Shown one piece after another: positions 10,391 to 22,458 of a stretch of DNA of 64,000 bases (the first letter of the stretch is position 1; each line of letters opens with the position of its first letter). The translations under genes and the position numbers were made by a program. Below the pieces are notes generated by a model. That model searched no databases. It saw nothing but the letters and a program-made list of their open reading frames with translations, and was not told the DNA's origin. Origin of the DNA: DSVZ01 sp964568145 (GTDB lineage Bacteria; Verrucomicrobiota; Verrucomicrobiia; Limisphaerales; J093); NCBI GenBank assembly GCA_964568145.1, contig CAZMOZ010000022.1, forward strand, positions 9,539 to 73,538. The letters are read 5' to 3'.

Positions 10391-11083
10391 ATGTTATCCA
10401 TACGGACGTCGCATACCGGAGCAACGCGGTTGTACCCGTTGCTGCTTGCGCTTGCCCTTGGAGCGGGCTGCTCCGAGCGCCAGAACTCCGGAGACAACGC
10501 GGGGTCTCCCAGCCCCGGGGCGGTGCCGGGCACGTGGGAGGCAATCGTGCGCGCCGAGTTCATGGCGGCCATGCGGGGGCGTGTCACAATGGAAGGCTCC
10601 ACCTGGACATTCTCGCAGAACCGGCTTGGCGACTGGCTGTTTGGGGGGAAAGGCTGCCATCGCGTCGAGATCCGCAACGTAGGCCTGACCGTGGCTCCGG
10701 ATGCTCTTACCGAGGCGGACCGGTTGAACGGGGTGCAATGGCGCGGAAAGCTTTCGCTGACGGGAGCACCCTATCGCTCGACCTTGATCGCGAGCCAGGA
10801 TTACGTGCCCTCTCCCGACATAGGGGCTCAATCGCCTTCTGACTTGTTCGGCGGTGTGGTCCTGGTCCCAACCAACCGGGTAAAGCTCTCCGATGTCCCG
10901 CCAGCCGACTGGGTGCAGCGCGACTTCTTCGGAGGCCTGGACGGGCTGGGTCCGCACTTCCACGCGGAAGTCCGCGGGAACGCCGTCACTTGGTCACGCA
11001 GCGGCCCGGTGGGCATGATGCTGGTTCCACTGGGAAGGCCAACGAACCGGTTGGAGGCCCTGCTGCTGGATTTCGAGAAGTGA
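10391..11083 (+). CDS. Hypothetical lipoprotein
   Basis: Predicted exported lipoprotein of about 230 residues; the family is not recognised. A hydrophobic segment (YPLLLALALGAGC) ends in a lipobox-like cysteine. The mature part has alternating beta-type segments, with EGSTWTFSQNRLGDW and IRNVGLTVAPDALTEADRL as landmarks. The protein at 12,684 carries EGSNWLF, an ENVG segment and a following SYQSPAFRS region in the same order, so the two look paralogous. The ATG at 10391 is preferred; GTG at 10373 is an alternative. It follows the kinase-WD40 gene by 36 nt and may be in its transcription unit. Confidence 0.7.
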   Translation: MLSIRTSHTGATRLYPLLLALALGAGCSERQNSGDNAGSPSPGAVPGTWEAIVRAEFMAAMRGRVTMEGSTWTFSQNRLGDWLFGGKGCHRVEIRNVGLTVAPDALTEADRLNGVQWRGKLSLTGAPYRSTLIASQDYVPSPDIGAQSPSDLFGGVVLVPTNRVKLSDVPPADWVQRDFFGGLDGLGPHFHAEVRGNAVTWSRSGPVGMMLVPLGRPTNRLEALLLDFEK

Positions 11084-11337
11084 ACCATCCAACGGCTGGC
11101 CGGGGGGCCACCCAAACCGCAGCTTCTTCGGATCCCGGAACAATCCCTATGACACCGGCCCACGGTTGGCGTGTTAACAGTTAGCTGAATGCCATCAACA
11201 GTCACAACTAAGCGCAACCCGAGCCTCCGTCTCCTTCGGTTCTTCGCCACGAGTTCTGGTTTGCCTGCAGGCCTGCGGCGAGCCGGCGGGGTTGCCGGCT
11301 CCACTCCCAGCGGTCCCGCTGAACCCATCACGCCACC

Positions 11338-11868
11338 ATGACCCGCGGCCGCCTTCTCGCGATGACATTCCTGAGCCACGCTCTGCTGCTATGGCTCTGC
11401 CCTACCCCATTGGCTGACGCGCAAGCGGCGACGCCTGAGCTGTCTGCCCCTGAGACGCAGGGTGCGCAGCCAATCTGGCCGGCGTCCGGAACCACCCTCA
11501 TGGTCGCGGCGGCGAGAAGCAGCCCGCCGGTGGAATTGAAGGCGGTGAACTTCGAAGTCCGGAGCGTTCGGGACGCGACGGGGAAGTGGTACAACAACAC
11601 CGCGTCAATCTCCTTCGAAGTCTCCCTGGCGAAGGACCACCGGCTCAAGCGAGTGCGTGTGTCACCCCGCATCGGTGGCAACAACGAGGCCTTTCCCGAC
11701 CTCCCCAGTGGAAGCCTGAAGTATTCCGCGAGCAAGCAGACCCGTTCCCAGGCAAAACCGACTCCAGCTCCCAGCGGGAACACTGCCGCCACGATCACGA
11801 TCTTTTACCAAAGAGCCGACGGGCGAGAAGAGAAGCGCGACATTCTAATCACACCACGCGTCAGTTGA
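11338..11868 (+). CDS. Hypothetical secreted protein
   Basis: Protein of 176 residues with an N-terminal signal-type segment (AMTFLSHALLLWLCPTPLADA) and a small, beta-rich mature region without cysteines or recognised motifs. It lies between two other small exported or membrane proteins on the same strand, which suggests an envelope role and nothing more specific. The ATG at 11338 follows a 254-nt gap that contains a spaced motif shared with 7945 and 10351. Function unknown. Confidence 0.6.
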   Translation: MTRGRLLAMTFLSHALLLWLCPTPLADAQAATPELSAPETQGAQPIWPASGTTLMVAAARSSPPVELKAVNFEVRSVRDATGKWYNNTASISFEVSLAKDHRLKRVRVSPRIGGNNEAFPDLPSGSLKYSASKQTRSQAKPTPAPSGNTAATITIFYQRADGREEKRDILITPRVS

Positions 11869-11940
11869 CGGGTTGTTGAAAGACGCTTGGTCCGTTGGGA
11901 CACAGCACGAACGAAAACCCCTGCAAACACCAACACGGCG

Positions 11941-12687
11941 ATGTCCCATCAAGATTTAGCATCGCTCTTATCGCTTGGCGGTCTCCTGGTGTCCGTTGCC
12001 TTCACCGGCCTCGGCTATTGGCTCGCCTCAAGGACAAAGCACCTGGCCGCGAAACCGTGGCTGGTGGCCTGCAGCGTGTTCCTGATGATCGTGATTCCCG
12101 GCCGGGCCTTGCTGGACCTCGCGATGACCAGCGGGATGTTGCGATGGAACCATGCCATGCCCTTCTACGAGGTCCTCGGAGTGATGGAAGGCTTCCAGTA
12201 TGCCTGCCTGGGGGTGTTCCTCTTGTGTCTGTGGAGCGCCGGAAGAGTGAGGCTGGACCCTTGGAACCTGCTGTTCTCCACGAAGGGTCGGATTCCACGG
12301 GTCCTCCTCTGGGGCGGCCTGGTCATTCTGGAAATGGTGTCGTGGCGTGTTGTGCGCTTGGTTATCAACTTGGGCGAGATCGATGATCTGCGCCCCATCG
12401 TGTTTCCGGTCGCCGCGCTGTTGGGGCTTCTGTTTGCGTATGTTCGGGTCGCCCTCTTTGTCAAACGACTGCACGACGCTGACCGTTCCGGGTGGTGGAT
12501 CTTCATCGTCTTGGTGCCGATTCTCGGGCCGCTCTTGCTGCTTGGCTACTGCGGGCTCAAACGCGGCGCAGCCGGGCCCAATCGGTTTGGTACCGACCCG
12601 CTGAACACGCAAGAGGGATCCGCGGCGGAGTCCGTTGACGGCGTGACGCCGGCCCCCCGCTCGCGTGTCGGACAACCGGCAACATGA
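11941..12687 (+). CDS. DUF805-family membrane protein
   Basis: Membrane protein of 248 residues. The C-terminal half matches DUF805 (YhaH-like): LFSTKGRIPR at the domain start, then VKRLHDADRSGWW and a closing GYCGLKRGAAGPNRFG. An extra N-terminal part adds about three hydrophobic helices before the domain. The ATG at 11941 is chosen over an in-frame TTG at 11887 because the latter adds a hydrophilic tail. Its stop overlaps the next start (ATGA at 12684), indicating translational coupling. DUF805 has no established biochemical function. Confidence 0.8.
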   Translation: MSHQDLASLLSLGGLLVSVAFTGLGYWLASRTKHLAAKPWLVACSVFLMIVIPGRALLDLAMTSGMLRWNHAMPFYEVLGVMEGFQYACLGVFLLCLWSAGRVRLDPWNLLFSTKGRIPRVLLWGGLVILEMVSWRVVRLVINLGEIDDLRPIVFPVAALLGLLFAYVRVALFVKRLHDADRSGWWIFIVLVPILGPLLLLGYCGLKRGAAGPNRFGTDPLNTQEGSAAESVDGVTPAPRSRVGQPAT

Positions 12688-13631
12688 AACGTGCCCTGTT
12701 CTTCATGCCAGCCCGGACATGGGGCTCGCGCCCACCGCGGGGATCCCCGACCACCGCATTCATCACGGACCCTGCCCGAAGCGGATCGGCTCCGGGGCCG
12801 TGCGACCGAAACTGGATCTCCGGTCTGTGGATCGCGGCGATGCTGCTCTTGGGCGGCGCAGGTTGCGGCCCGGAGGAGTCACCCCCGACGGGGCTGGGGC
12901 AGCCGTCGGGTTCGACGGATGCCACCTCGCTTGAGATCCCCGAAATCGTGCGCGTCGAGTTGGTTCGTGTCTTGGGGCAGTACGTCCATTTCGAAGGCTC
13001 CAACTGGCTGTTTCACATGACCACCTGCGAATTGCAGGCCGCCGAGCCGGCGCGACATCCCATCGGCACCTACCGGCGCGTCCGGTGCGAAGCGCAGCAG
13101 GTCCGGGAGCGGGTAACGGTTGAGAATGTGGGCGCAGACGAGACGGCGGCTGGCATCACGGCACGGGGAAGCATCTCGTATCAAAGTCCGGCTTTTCGTT
13201 CCGCAAAGGTTTGTGCCTTTCAGGCGGCGTCTCGGGAAGAGGGGGTCCATGGATTGCTCGTTCCCTTCAACATCCAGTTGGTCACGAACGCCGTACCCGT
13301 GGTCACGCTGGAGTGGGGCCCGTGGCGCACCATGCCGCCGCCGCCGTCGCTCGCGCGCCTGGACGCCGTCCTGCGCTTCGTGGAGCGTGGCGGCGATCTG
13401 CAGTGGCGCGTTCTGCAGACCCACTCCTTGGAGCACCTGCCCTCCTTCCGCTACCGGGTGAGGAACGGAATCGTCGAATGGCAGCGCGCAAGCCCGTATG
13501 TGGCTCCGGTCTGGCCTGGTCGCGAAGCCGCCCATCGGTGTGCCACCCTGAGACTGGAACTCGAGTTCGGAGACGATTGGGCGACCGACCTGGACTCGCT
13601 GTGCGCCGATCTCATGGAACCGGCCTGGTGA
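12684..13631 (+). CDS. Hypothetical lipoprotein, paralogue of the 10,391 protein
   Basis: Protein of 315 residues from the coupled ATG, but the export signal (WISGLWIAAMLLLGGAGC) sits only at residues about 44-61. The true start may therefore lie further in at an unconventional codon. The lipobox-like GGAGC and the following hydrophilic linker indicate a lipoprotein. EGSNWLF, ENVG and the segment after it resemble the protein at 10,391 in order and spacing. Expressed with the DUF805 gene through the ATGA overlap. Function unknown. Confidence 0.65.
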   Translation: MKRALFFMPARTWGSRPPRGSPTTAFITDPARSGSAPGPCDRNWISGLWIAAMLLLGGAGCGPEESPPTGLGQPSGSTDATSLEIPEIVRVELVRVLGQYVHFEGSNWLFHMTTCELQAAEPARHPIGTYRRVRCEAQQVRERVTVENVGADETAAGITARGSISYQSPAFRSAKVCAFQAASREEGVHGLLVPFNIQLVTNAVPVVTLEWGPWRTMPPPPSLARLDAVLRFVERGGDLQWRVLQTHSLEHLPSFRYRVRNGIVEWQRASPYVAPVWPGREAAHRCATLRLELEFGDDWATDLDSLCADLMEPAW

Positions 13632-13813
13632 ATCGTCAACGGCGGTACCGCGCAGCCGACCACCTCCAGCGCATGCACTCAGACAATCCGCACCTAATCG
13701 CTCCCAGAGCACACAACGGAAGCCCGCACCGAGGCACGCGAAGCACGCTAGGGCGCCTGCGACGGCACCTTGGACGCAAACGGCAGGGATCTCATTTGCC
13801 GGTGTTGAGCGAA

Positions 13814-14686
13814 ATGAACTCGCGGCCCGCCACCCTTTGGGGTTGTCTGCTTGCGCTCGGGGCCGCCATTACCCGACTGGACGCAACCCCGTTGGAGATC
13901 CGCGAGCACGGCTTCACGCCCGAGAGGCATTTCTTCGTCCGTTTGGTGACGGCGCCCAACTACTATTACGTCCTGCGGCGCGGCGCGCTGGTGGCCAGGT
14001 TGGTGAACCCGCGCGACCTCGCCCTCCCCGCCGGCGCGGAACTGGTGCTCCGGGACGATGCCCCCAATCCCGAGGGCGCGTTCTACCGGGTGCAGGCCAT
14101 CCACGTGTCCGCCCCCGAGGATGTGGACGGCGACGGGATTGACGATCTCTACGAACTTCTCAATGCCGCCTTCCTCGACCCGCTGAATCCCCTCGATGCG
14201 TTGCTGGACCCGGACGGGGACGGAGTCAACAACCTCACCGCTTACCGGCGTCTGTTCGGCTACGCGGACACCCCGCCCACGGTGGTGGGCCGCGAGGTCT
14301 CGCTTTTTAACTTCGACGAACCCGTCCACCGGATCGAAGCCGTCTCGGCCGAACTCTCCGTGTACAACGGCGCCGTGATCTCCCCCTCCGACGCGGGGCT
14401 GGTTGTCTCGCGGGAAGCCAGCGCGTTCAACTTCGGCTCGCCGCCGCTGGGATCGGTTTGGGCCGTTTCCCGGGAGACTTCGGTCTTCAACTTCGGCAGC
14501 CCGCCTCACCGGATCGAGGCGTTGTCCCGCGAGGTCGCGGTTTACCGGGGCGCGGTGATTTCAGCGGCGGACCCCGGGCTGGCCGTCTCCCGCGAAGCCA
14601 GCGTGTTCAATTTCGGCCAGCAGGTGCGCGCGCTCGAGGCGATCTCGCGCGAAACCTCCGTCCTCAACTTCCAGGAACCCAACTGA
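13814..14686 (+). CDS. Secreted repeat protein with TSP3/EF-type calcium motifs and SRE-x-S-x-FNF repeats
   Basis: Protein of 290 residues from the ATG at 13814, chosen because the frame upstream lacks gene-like content and this start opens a signal peptide (LWGCLLALGAAITRLDA). Residues 103-150 hold two D-x-D-G-D-G-x-x-D loops (DVDGDGIDD, DPDGDGVNN) typical of thrombospondin type 3/dockerin-like calcium sites. From 159 to the end, seven units of the form S-R-E-x-S-x-(F/Y)-N recur about every 20 residues (159, 178, 199, 219, 238, 259, 278). FNF units are interspersed with units bearing YNGAVIS or YRGAVIS and D-x-GL. The end is abrupt, as if the repeats were the terminal domain. Partner and role unknown. 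Confidence 0.75.
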   Translation: MNSRPATLWGCLLALGAAITRLDATPLEIREHGFTPERHFFVRLVTAPNYYYVLRRGALVARLVNPRDLALPAGAELVLRDDAPNPEGAFYRVQAIHVSAPEDVDGDGIDDLYELLNAAFLDPLNPLDALLDPDGDGVNNLTAYRRLFGYADTPPTVVGREVSLFNFDEPVHRIEAVSAELSVYNGAVISPSDAGLVVSREASAFNFGSPPLGSVWAVSRETSVFNFGSPPHRIEALSREVAVYRGAVISAADPGLAVSREASVFNFGQQVRALEAISRETSVLNFQEPN

Positions 14687-14733
14687 GCCCAAGCCACCGC
14701 CCCATTCTCAATTCGGCCTCCCCGGCAACAGCC

Positions 14734-15917
14734 ATGAAGACTCCTCACCTCCTCCCCACTGCCGTCACGCTCCTTGTGGCGGCGCTCACCGCCCGTGCCC
14801 AACTCTCCATCCCGAGCGATGGCTCCGATGGTGAGCTGACCGTCACTGCCGACACAGTGATTGACCTGCGCACGGCCGTGACCGGCCGCTGGGACGCCAG
14901 CAACGCCGCCCATGCGGGTCAGGGCATCTACGACCCGGAAAAGTGGGCGGTCGTGTTCAAGTACTCCGCCGTGAGCATCCAGGCCAAGGTCACCTTCGCC
15001 AATCACCCCACCCACGCTCCGGTCGTCTGGCTCGTGCAGGGCGACGTGGACATCGCTGGCGAGATCAATGTGTCGGGACAGACCAATGTCAGCGGCATAG
15101 AGGCGCTGATCCCGCGAGAACCCGGACCCGGAGGCTTTCGTGGCGGCGCGACGGGGCCGCAGGGCGGTGGCGGCGCGCTCGGGCCGGGATTCACCAGCCG
15201 GGGGTTCGGCTTGCACGCCAGTGCCTACGGAAATCCCCAGATCGTGCCCCTGATTGGCGGCGCCGGGGGGCCGGTGGCAACGCCAGCGGCACGGGCGGCG
15301 GCGGGGCGATTCTGATCGCCTGCGCCGGCAAGTTCACCCTCAACGGCAAGGTGCTCGCCAATGGGGGGAACAGCAGCTTCTCCGGCGACCATCCAGTCGG
15401 CGCGGGCGGCGCCGTGAGGGTCATCGCCGCCGCGATGCGCGGGACCGGCGAAATCCGGGCGATGGGTGGCTCGAGCGGCCTCGCCAGTGACCACGGCCGG
15501 ATCCGTTTGGAAACCCTGGCTCCCGAGCACGACTTCAAACTCAGCCCGGAGACGCTGGCCGTGCGGCCGTCCGATCCACCCATCCTCTGGCCGGCTGCCA
15601 ACGCCCCCACCGTCCGGGTGCTGATGGTGGACGGCGTCGAGTCGCCGGCCGACCCGACGGCGCCGCTGGCCCGGACGGCGGACATTGCCCTCCAGAACGA
15701 GCGGCCCGTGGACGTGGTCCTCGAGACGCGTAACTTCCCACTCGAGGGCGTCGTGGAAGTCCGTGGGACGGGCAAGTTCGGCGGCGGTCTCGGTGGCGGC
15801 TCCGGCTGGCATCGCGCCGCTCATGTCTCCGGGGATTTCGAGCGTGCGCTGTGGCGGGTGAGCCAGCCGCTGCCCAAGGGCTTCACCGTGCTCCAGGCGC
15901 GGGCGGTTCTGCCTTGA
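14734..15917 (+). pseudogene. Exported glycine-rich protein, frameshifted at a G6 run
   Basis: The first frame starts at the ATG with a clean signal peptide (LLPTAVTLLVAALTARA) and a mature region rich in glycine. It includes WLVQGDVDIAGEINVSGQ, of the kind seen in beta-structured surface proteins. It stops at 15315. The second frame resumes with GNASGTGGGGAILIACAGKF and runs to 15917. Adding one G to the G6 run at 15265-15270 joins them smoothly, giving one protein of about 394 residues. Either the run varies in length or the gene is broken. Its stop is directly followed by the convergent beta-helix gene. Confidence 0.7.
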
Positions 15918-16901
15918 TCACCTCGCTGACGCCAGATTACCCCATGTGAGCGCGTCAGGCCTGGCTTCCGGGTGCCTGCCGTTGAACGCGATGACATTGC
16001 CTTCCCCGGGGCCAACCCCCGCCGATCACGGTGTCAAACCCGCTCAAGATCACGCCACCGAAGCCGTTGGCCAGAGCCCGGCCGCCGGAGACATCCGTGC
16101 CGATGCGATTGCCGCGCAGCACCAGACCCAAACTGAGCATCAAATCGACGCCGTCGCGCGTATTGCCCGAGATCAGGTTGCCCGCGCCGGCTGCCACTCC
16201 CCCCAATGGTCGTGGCGGTCGCGCCTACTGTGATGCCAATTGCGTTGGGTAGCTGGCCGAGGCCGGCCGGATCGGTGCCGATGTAATTTCCCTGGATCAA
16301 CGTGCCCGTTGAGGGCGCGTCGAAGATGTAGATGCCCCGCCCGCCGTTGCCGCTGATGACATTGCGGTCCACGGGGGGGCACCGCCGATGCGGTTATTGG
16401 AGGAATTTGTGATCAGGACGCCATTCTGGCCGTTGCCACGGCCGAACCCGCCCGCGGCATCCACGCCGATCAAGTCGCCGGCAATGTGGCTGGCGCCGCC
16501 GCCGGACAGCTCAAGGCCATCGCCGAAAAGCACGTGATTACCAGGCCGCGAACGATCGTTGGGCCGGCGGTTGCCCGCAAGCCATCCACGCCCGTGCCCG
16601 CCCGCGAACCGCTCAACTCCACGAGCGCGACTCCGGCGTAACCGGGCTGCGTCGTGGCGTCCAGCGTGACCGGCTTGGTGATTTCCGGCAGCGCGTTCGT
16701 CGGCCAGATCGTGAGTCCGCCTGAGGTGATGGAAAACTCAATCCGGTCCGCGCTGGGGTGGGCGTTAGCGTCCAGGATCGCCCGCTCGAGCGAACCTGGC
16801 CCGCTGCTGTTGGTATTGGTGACGAAGAAGCTGCCCACCACAGCCGCGGGCGCCGTCACGATCGAGCAAACCAAGGCGAGCAGCAGGCAATGCGCTTTCA
16901 C
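15918..16901 (-). pseudogene. Right-handed beta-helix surface protein, at least four frameshifts
   Basis: Minus-strand remnant read by joining five frames. It starts with a likely GTG and signal peptide (AHCLLLALVCSIVTAPA), then FFVTNTNSSGPGSLERAILD and DRIEF, the hallmark opening of CSLREA-type/parallel beta-helix exported proteins. After that come repeated N-x-I-S-G-N and G-N-x-I-G-T-D turns (NVISGNGG, GNYIGTDPAG, NLISGNTRDG, NRIGTDVSGG), ending at a TGA at 15918-15920. Frame breaks fall near 16540, 16375 (G7 run), 16200 (C6 run) and 16010 (C5 run). Three of the four coincide with homopolymers. Most likely a surface adhesin or enzyme scaffold, now disrupted or badly sequenced. Confidence 0.7.
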
Positions 16902-16985
16902 GATATTTATGCTTTGGCCGCCGCCCGCCACAGGCGGACACGCCCCATGCCCGGGCCATCCGCGCGCCACGCTGTTTCGCGGGAG

Positions 16986-17756
16986 TCAGCGCGCCGCCCG
17001 CCGCCGCCAGACGGCGAAGACCGCCAGACCCAGGGCAGCGACACCCGCATACGCGGGTGGTTCAGGCACCGCGGAGAACCGCACTTCGCCCAAGCCCACG
17101 CGGTCGCCGCCGCGAATGAGGTGGCCGTGCTCATCCTGCGTCGAGCCATCGCCAGGCGCCACGTACCAGTTGTCCGTGATCCGCATCTCGACCCAGCGGG
17201 CCGTCTGCGACCCGAGCGCAAAATCCTGTCGCGGCAGGACAAACCCGATGGCTGTCTGGCTGAGCGGCCCGTGATCCATCGTCACGGTGACGGTCGGTCC
17301 GGCGAACGCGCCGTTGCCCTGGGCGGCGGTGTTGAAGCGGAGCTCCAGCGTCCGGGCGGAGTTGCCCTGGATCGTGCCGCCGCCCCCCGTGCCGCCGCTG
17401 TAAGCCCAGAGATGCACCGCGTCCAGCGCGGTGTCCTGACCGAGATCGAGGACGAAGGTGGGCGTCGTGCTGGAAGCGGCGTACCAATCCGACGGAAAGC
17501 CGCCGGGGGCGCTGCTGACCCAGGAATCGCCGGCCGGACTGCCCCACCGGTGATTCCAGACCGGGGGCAGCGGCGCGCCGTTGACCAACGGGAATTCCAG
17601 TCCGCTGCCATCAATGAGCTGCGATGCCGGGAACAGCGTGGAAGCGCCGTCGAGCGTGACCCCGACCGGATTGACCACGTTGGCGGCCGAGGCGCTTGCA
17701 GCCAGGGACGCGGTGAGCGCGGTGAGAACGAAGGTGCGGCGTGAGTAGTTGTCCAT
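16986..17756 (-). CDS. PEP-CTERM-anchored exported protein with discoidin-like domain
   Basis: Protein of 256 residues. The start is taken at the ATG of MDNYSRRTF, which opens a signal peptide (VLTALTASLAASASA). The body contains a galactose-binding/discoidin-like pattern: PASQLIDGSG, then SDWYAA, TPTFVLDLGQ and LDAVHLWAYSG. The C-terminus is a PEP-CTERM sorting signal: VPEP, a hydrophobic stretch and a basic RRR tail. This predicts handling by an exosortase-type system, not seen in this window. A longer frame upstream of the ATG is not gene-like. It follows the kinase gene at 17,876 on the same strand, separated by an inverted-repeat element. Confidence 0.8.
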   Translation of the reverse strand: MDNYSRRTFVLTALTASLAASASAANVVNPVGVTLDGASTLFPASQLIDGSGLEFPLVNGAPLPPVWNHRWGSPAGDSWVSSAPGGFPSDWYAASSTTPTFVLDLGQDTALDAVHLWAYSGGTGGGGTIQGNSARTLELRFNTAAQGNGAFAGPTVTVTMDHGPLSQTAIGFVLPRQDFALGSQTARWVEMRITDNWYVAPGDGSTQDEHGHLIRGGDRVGLGEVRFSAVPEPPAYAGVAALGLAVFAVWRRRAAR

Positions 17757-17811
17757 GTTCCGGTTCTTCGGGTGTCGGGCGCGGCGATTACAGGAAATCG
17801 CCGAAGAATTT

Positions 17812-17875
17812 ACCCCGAAAAACGAAGTTGGGTGGGCGGGGCGTGCTTCGCTGCGCCCAACTTGGGTTTTCGGGT

Positions 17876-17876
<1 letters not shown>
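17812..17876. terminator. Inverted-repeat element (copy 2) at the kinase stop codon
   Basis: On the minus strand: AACCCGAAAACCCAAGTTGG, a GC-rich centre and CCCAACTTCGTTTTTCGGGG. The arms and much of the centre match the element at 4134-4197. It begins exactly at the TAA of the minus-strand kinase gene. Terminator function is likely; similarity to copy 1 suggests a dispersed repeat. Confidence 0.5.
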
Positions 17877-21491
<3,615 letters not shown>

Positions 21492-21500
21492 CGCGAGGCA

Positions 21501-21543
21501 GCGCCGGATTTCCTCCGGCGGGCTGTGCCGGACTGGAGTCCGG
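21501..21543. repeat. Two small hairpins between sigma and kinase genes
   Basis: GCCGGA-TTTCC-TCCGGC and CCGGAC-TGGA-GTCCGG lie back to back in the 54-nt gap. On the coding (minus) strand the second loop is TCCA. This resembles the 4-nt pyrimidine-rich loops of hairpins at 37.2, 47.4 and 60.6 kb. Confidence 0.5.
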
Positions 21544-21545
21544 CG

Positions 21546-22259
21546 TTACCCGGCGCCGCCGAACAAGTGGCGCAGTTCATCCTCGAGTTCCTCCGGATCC
21601 AGCAAGGTCTGCCGCACCGCGGCGCGGATGATTTCCTGGTAGCGCCGGCGGAGCCGGTGGACCGCCACCGCCACCGTGCCGGTCTTGAGACCGAGTTCGG
21701 CCGCGACCTGCCGGTAATCGCCGGCGTCGGTCTCGACCGCGAGAAACGGCTTGAGCCGGGCGAAGGTCGCCGCCTTGCCCGCGGCGGCCTGTTCGGCTTC
21801 CAGCGCGCGCAGACCGGCGGCGAGCACCGCAACCAGCCAGCGCCGGTTGAAGGCCCTCGCGGGCGTGTCCTGGGCCTCGGGTTCCGCGCGGTACCAGGCC
21901 TCGGCCTCGAGTTCGTCGATGGAGAAAATCTGCCGGGAGCCGCCGCGCTTGAGGGCGCAGTCACGGGTGCGGGCGTCGCGGAGAAAATAGTCCAGCGCCC
22001 CCAGCAGATAGGACCGGAACCGGCCCTTGGCCGGCGTAACCGCGGCGAACGATTCGCGGCGCAGCAGGCAGGCGAAGAATTCCTGGGTCAGGTCCTGGGC
22101 GTCGTGCTCCGCGTGGCCGCGGCGGCGGATTTCGGCGTAAACGGGAAACCAGTAAGCGCGGCAGAGTTCCTCCAGCGCCCGATGGCCTTCCGCCGAACCG
22201 GCCTCGCCGGCGCGCAGGACGACGCTCCAGTGGGTGGTGGCGAAAACGGCGTCGGGCAT
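21546..22259 (-). CDS. ECF-type RNA polymerase sigma factor
   Basis: Sigma factor of 237 residues starting at MPDAVFATTHWSVVL, the usual opening of this group; the frame upstream of that ATG is not conserved-looking. Region 2 is seen as YWFPVYAEIRRRG, DAQDLTQEFFACLL and GRFRSYLLGALDYFL. Region 4 contains VAAELGLKTGTVAVAVHRL and the trailing RRRYQEII. It is followed by the disrupted kinase-WD40 gene on the same strand and is divergent from the molybdoenzyme operon. The two share a 199-nt intergenic region. Confidence 0.9.
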   Translation of the reverse strand: MPDAVFATTHWSVVLRAGEAGSAEGHRALEELCRAYWFPVYAEIRRRGHAEHDAQDLTQEFFACLLRRESFAAVTPAKGRFRSYLLGALDYFLRDARTRDCALKRGGSRQIFSIDELEAEAWYRAEPEAQDTPARAFNRRWLVAVLAAGLRALEAEQAAAGKAATFARLKPFLAVETDAGDYRQVAAELGLKTGTVAVAVHRLRRRYQEIIRAAVRQTLLDPEELEDELRHLFGGAG

Positions 22260-22458
22260 GGGTGGACGCTGGGCTGGAGGCAAAGTCAGGTAAAGGCTTT
22301 TCTGGAAAGGGGCCGTCCCGGTTTCCTGCCCGGCGGGCCGGCGCGTGACAGTTCGCTCGTCCGCCGCCGCAAGGAATGTCGGGCGTGGGCTGCCGCAACC
22401 ACGGTTGGGTTTGACGCGCATCAATGTCCCGCTTCAGCCGGGGTGATACGGAACATTC
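22260..22458. promoter_or_regulatory. Divergent promoter region, sigma gene / molybdoenzyme operon
   Basis: This 199-nt gap must hold promoters for both divergent units. No convincing -35/-10 pair, FNR-type palindrome or other operator could be picked out by eye. The sigma factor to the left is a positional candidate for controlling the operon. Confidence 0.35.

Noticed and set aside
11084..11190. Possible integron attC site before the 11,338 gene
   Set aside because: GTTAGC and GTTGG/CCAAC pairs are present, but the related copies at 7945 and 10351 have under 40 nt of room. No integrase or proper long-stem pairing was found, so only the spaced motif is reported.
11189..11341. 50-codon frame ending in an ATGA overlap with the 11,338 gene
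   Set aside because: Attractive overlap, but composition is Arg/Pro/Gly-rich and typical of chance frames; no ribosome-binding site is visible.
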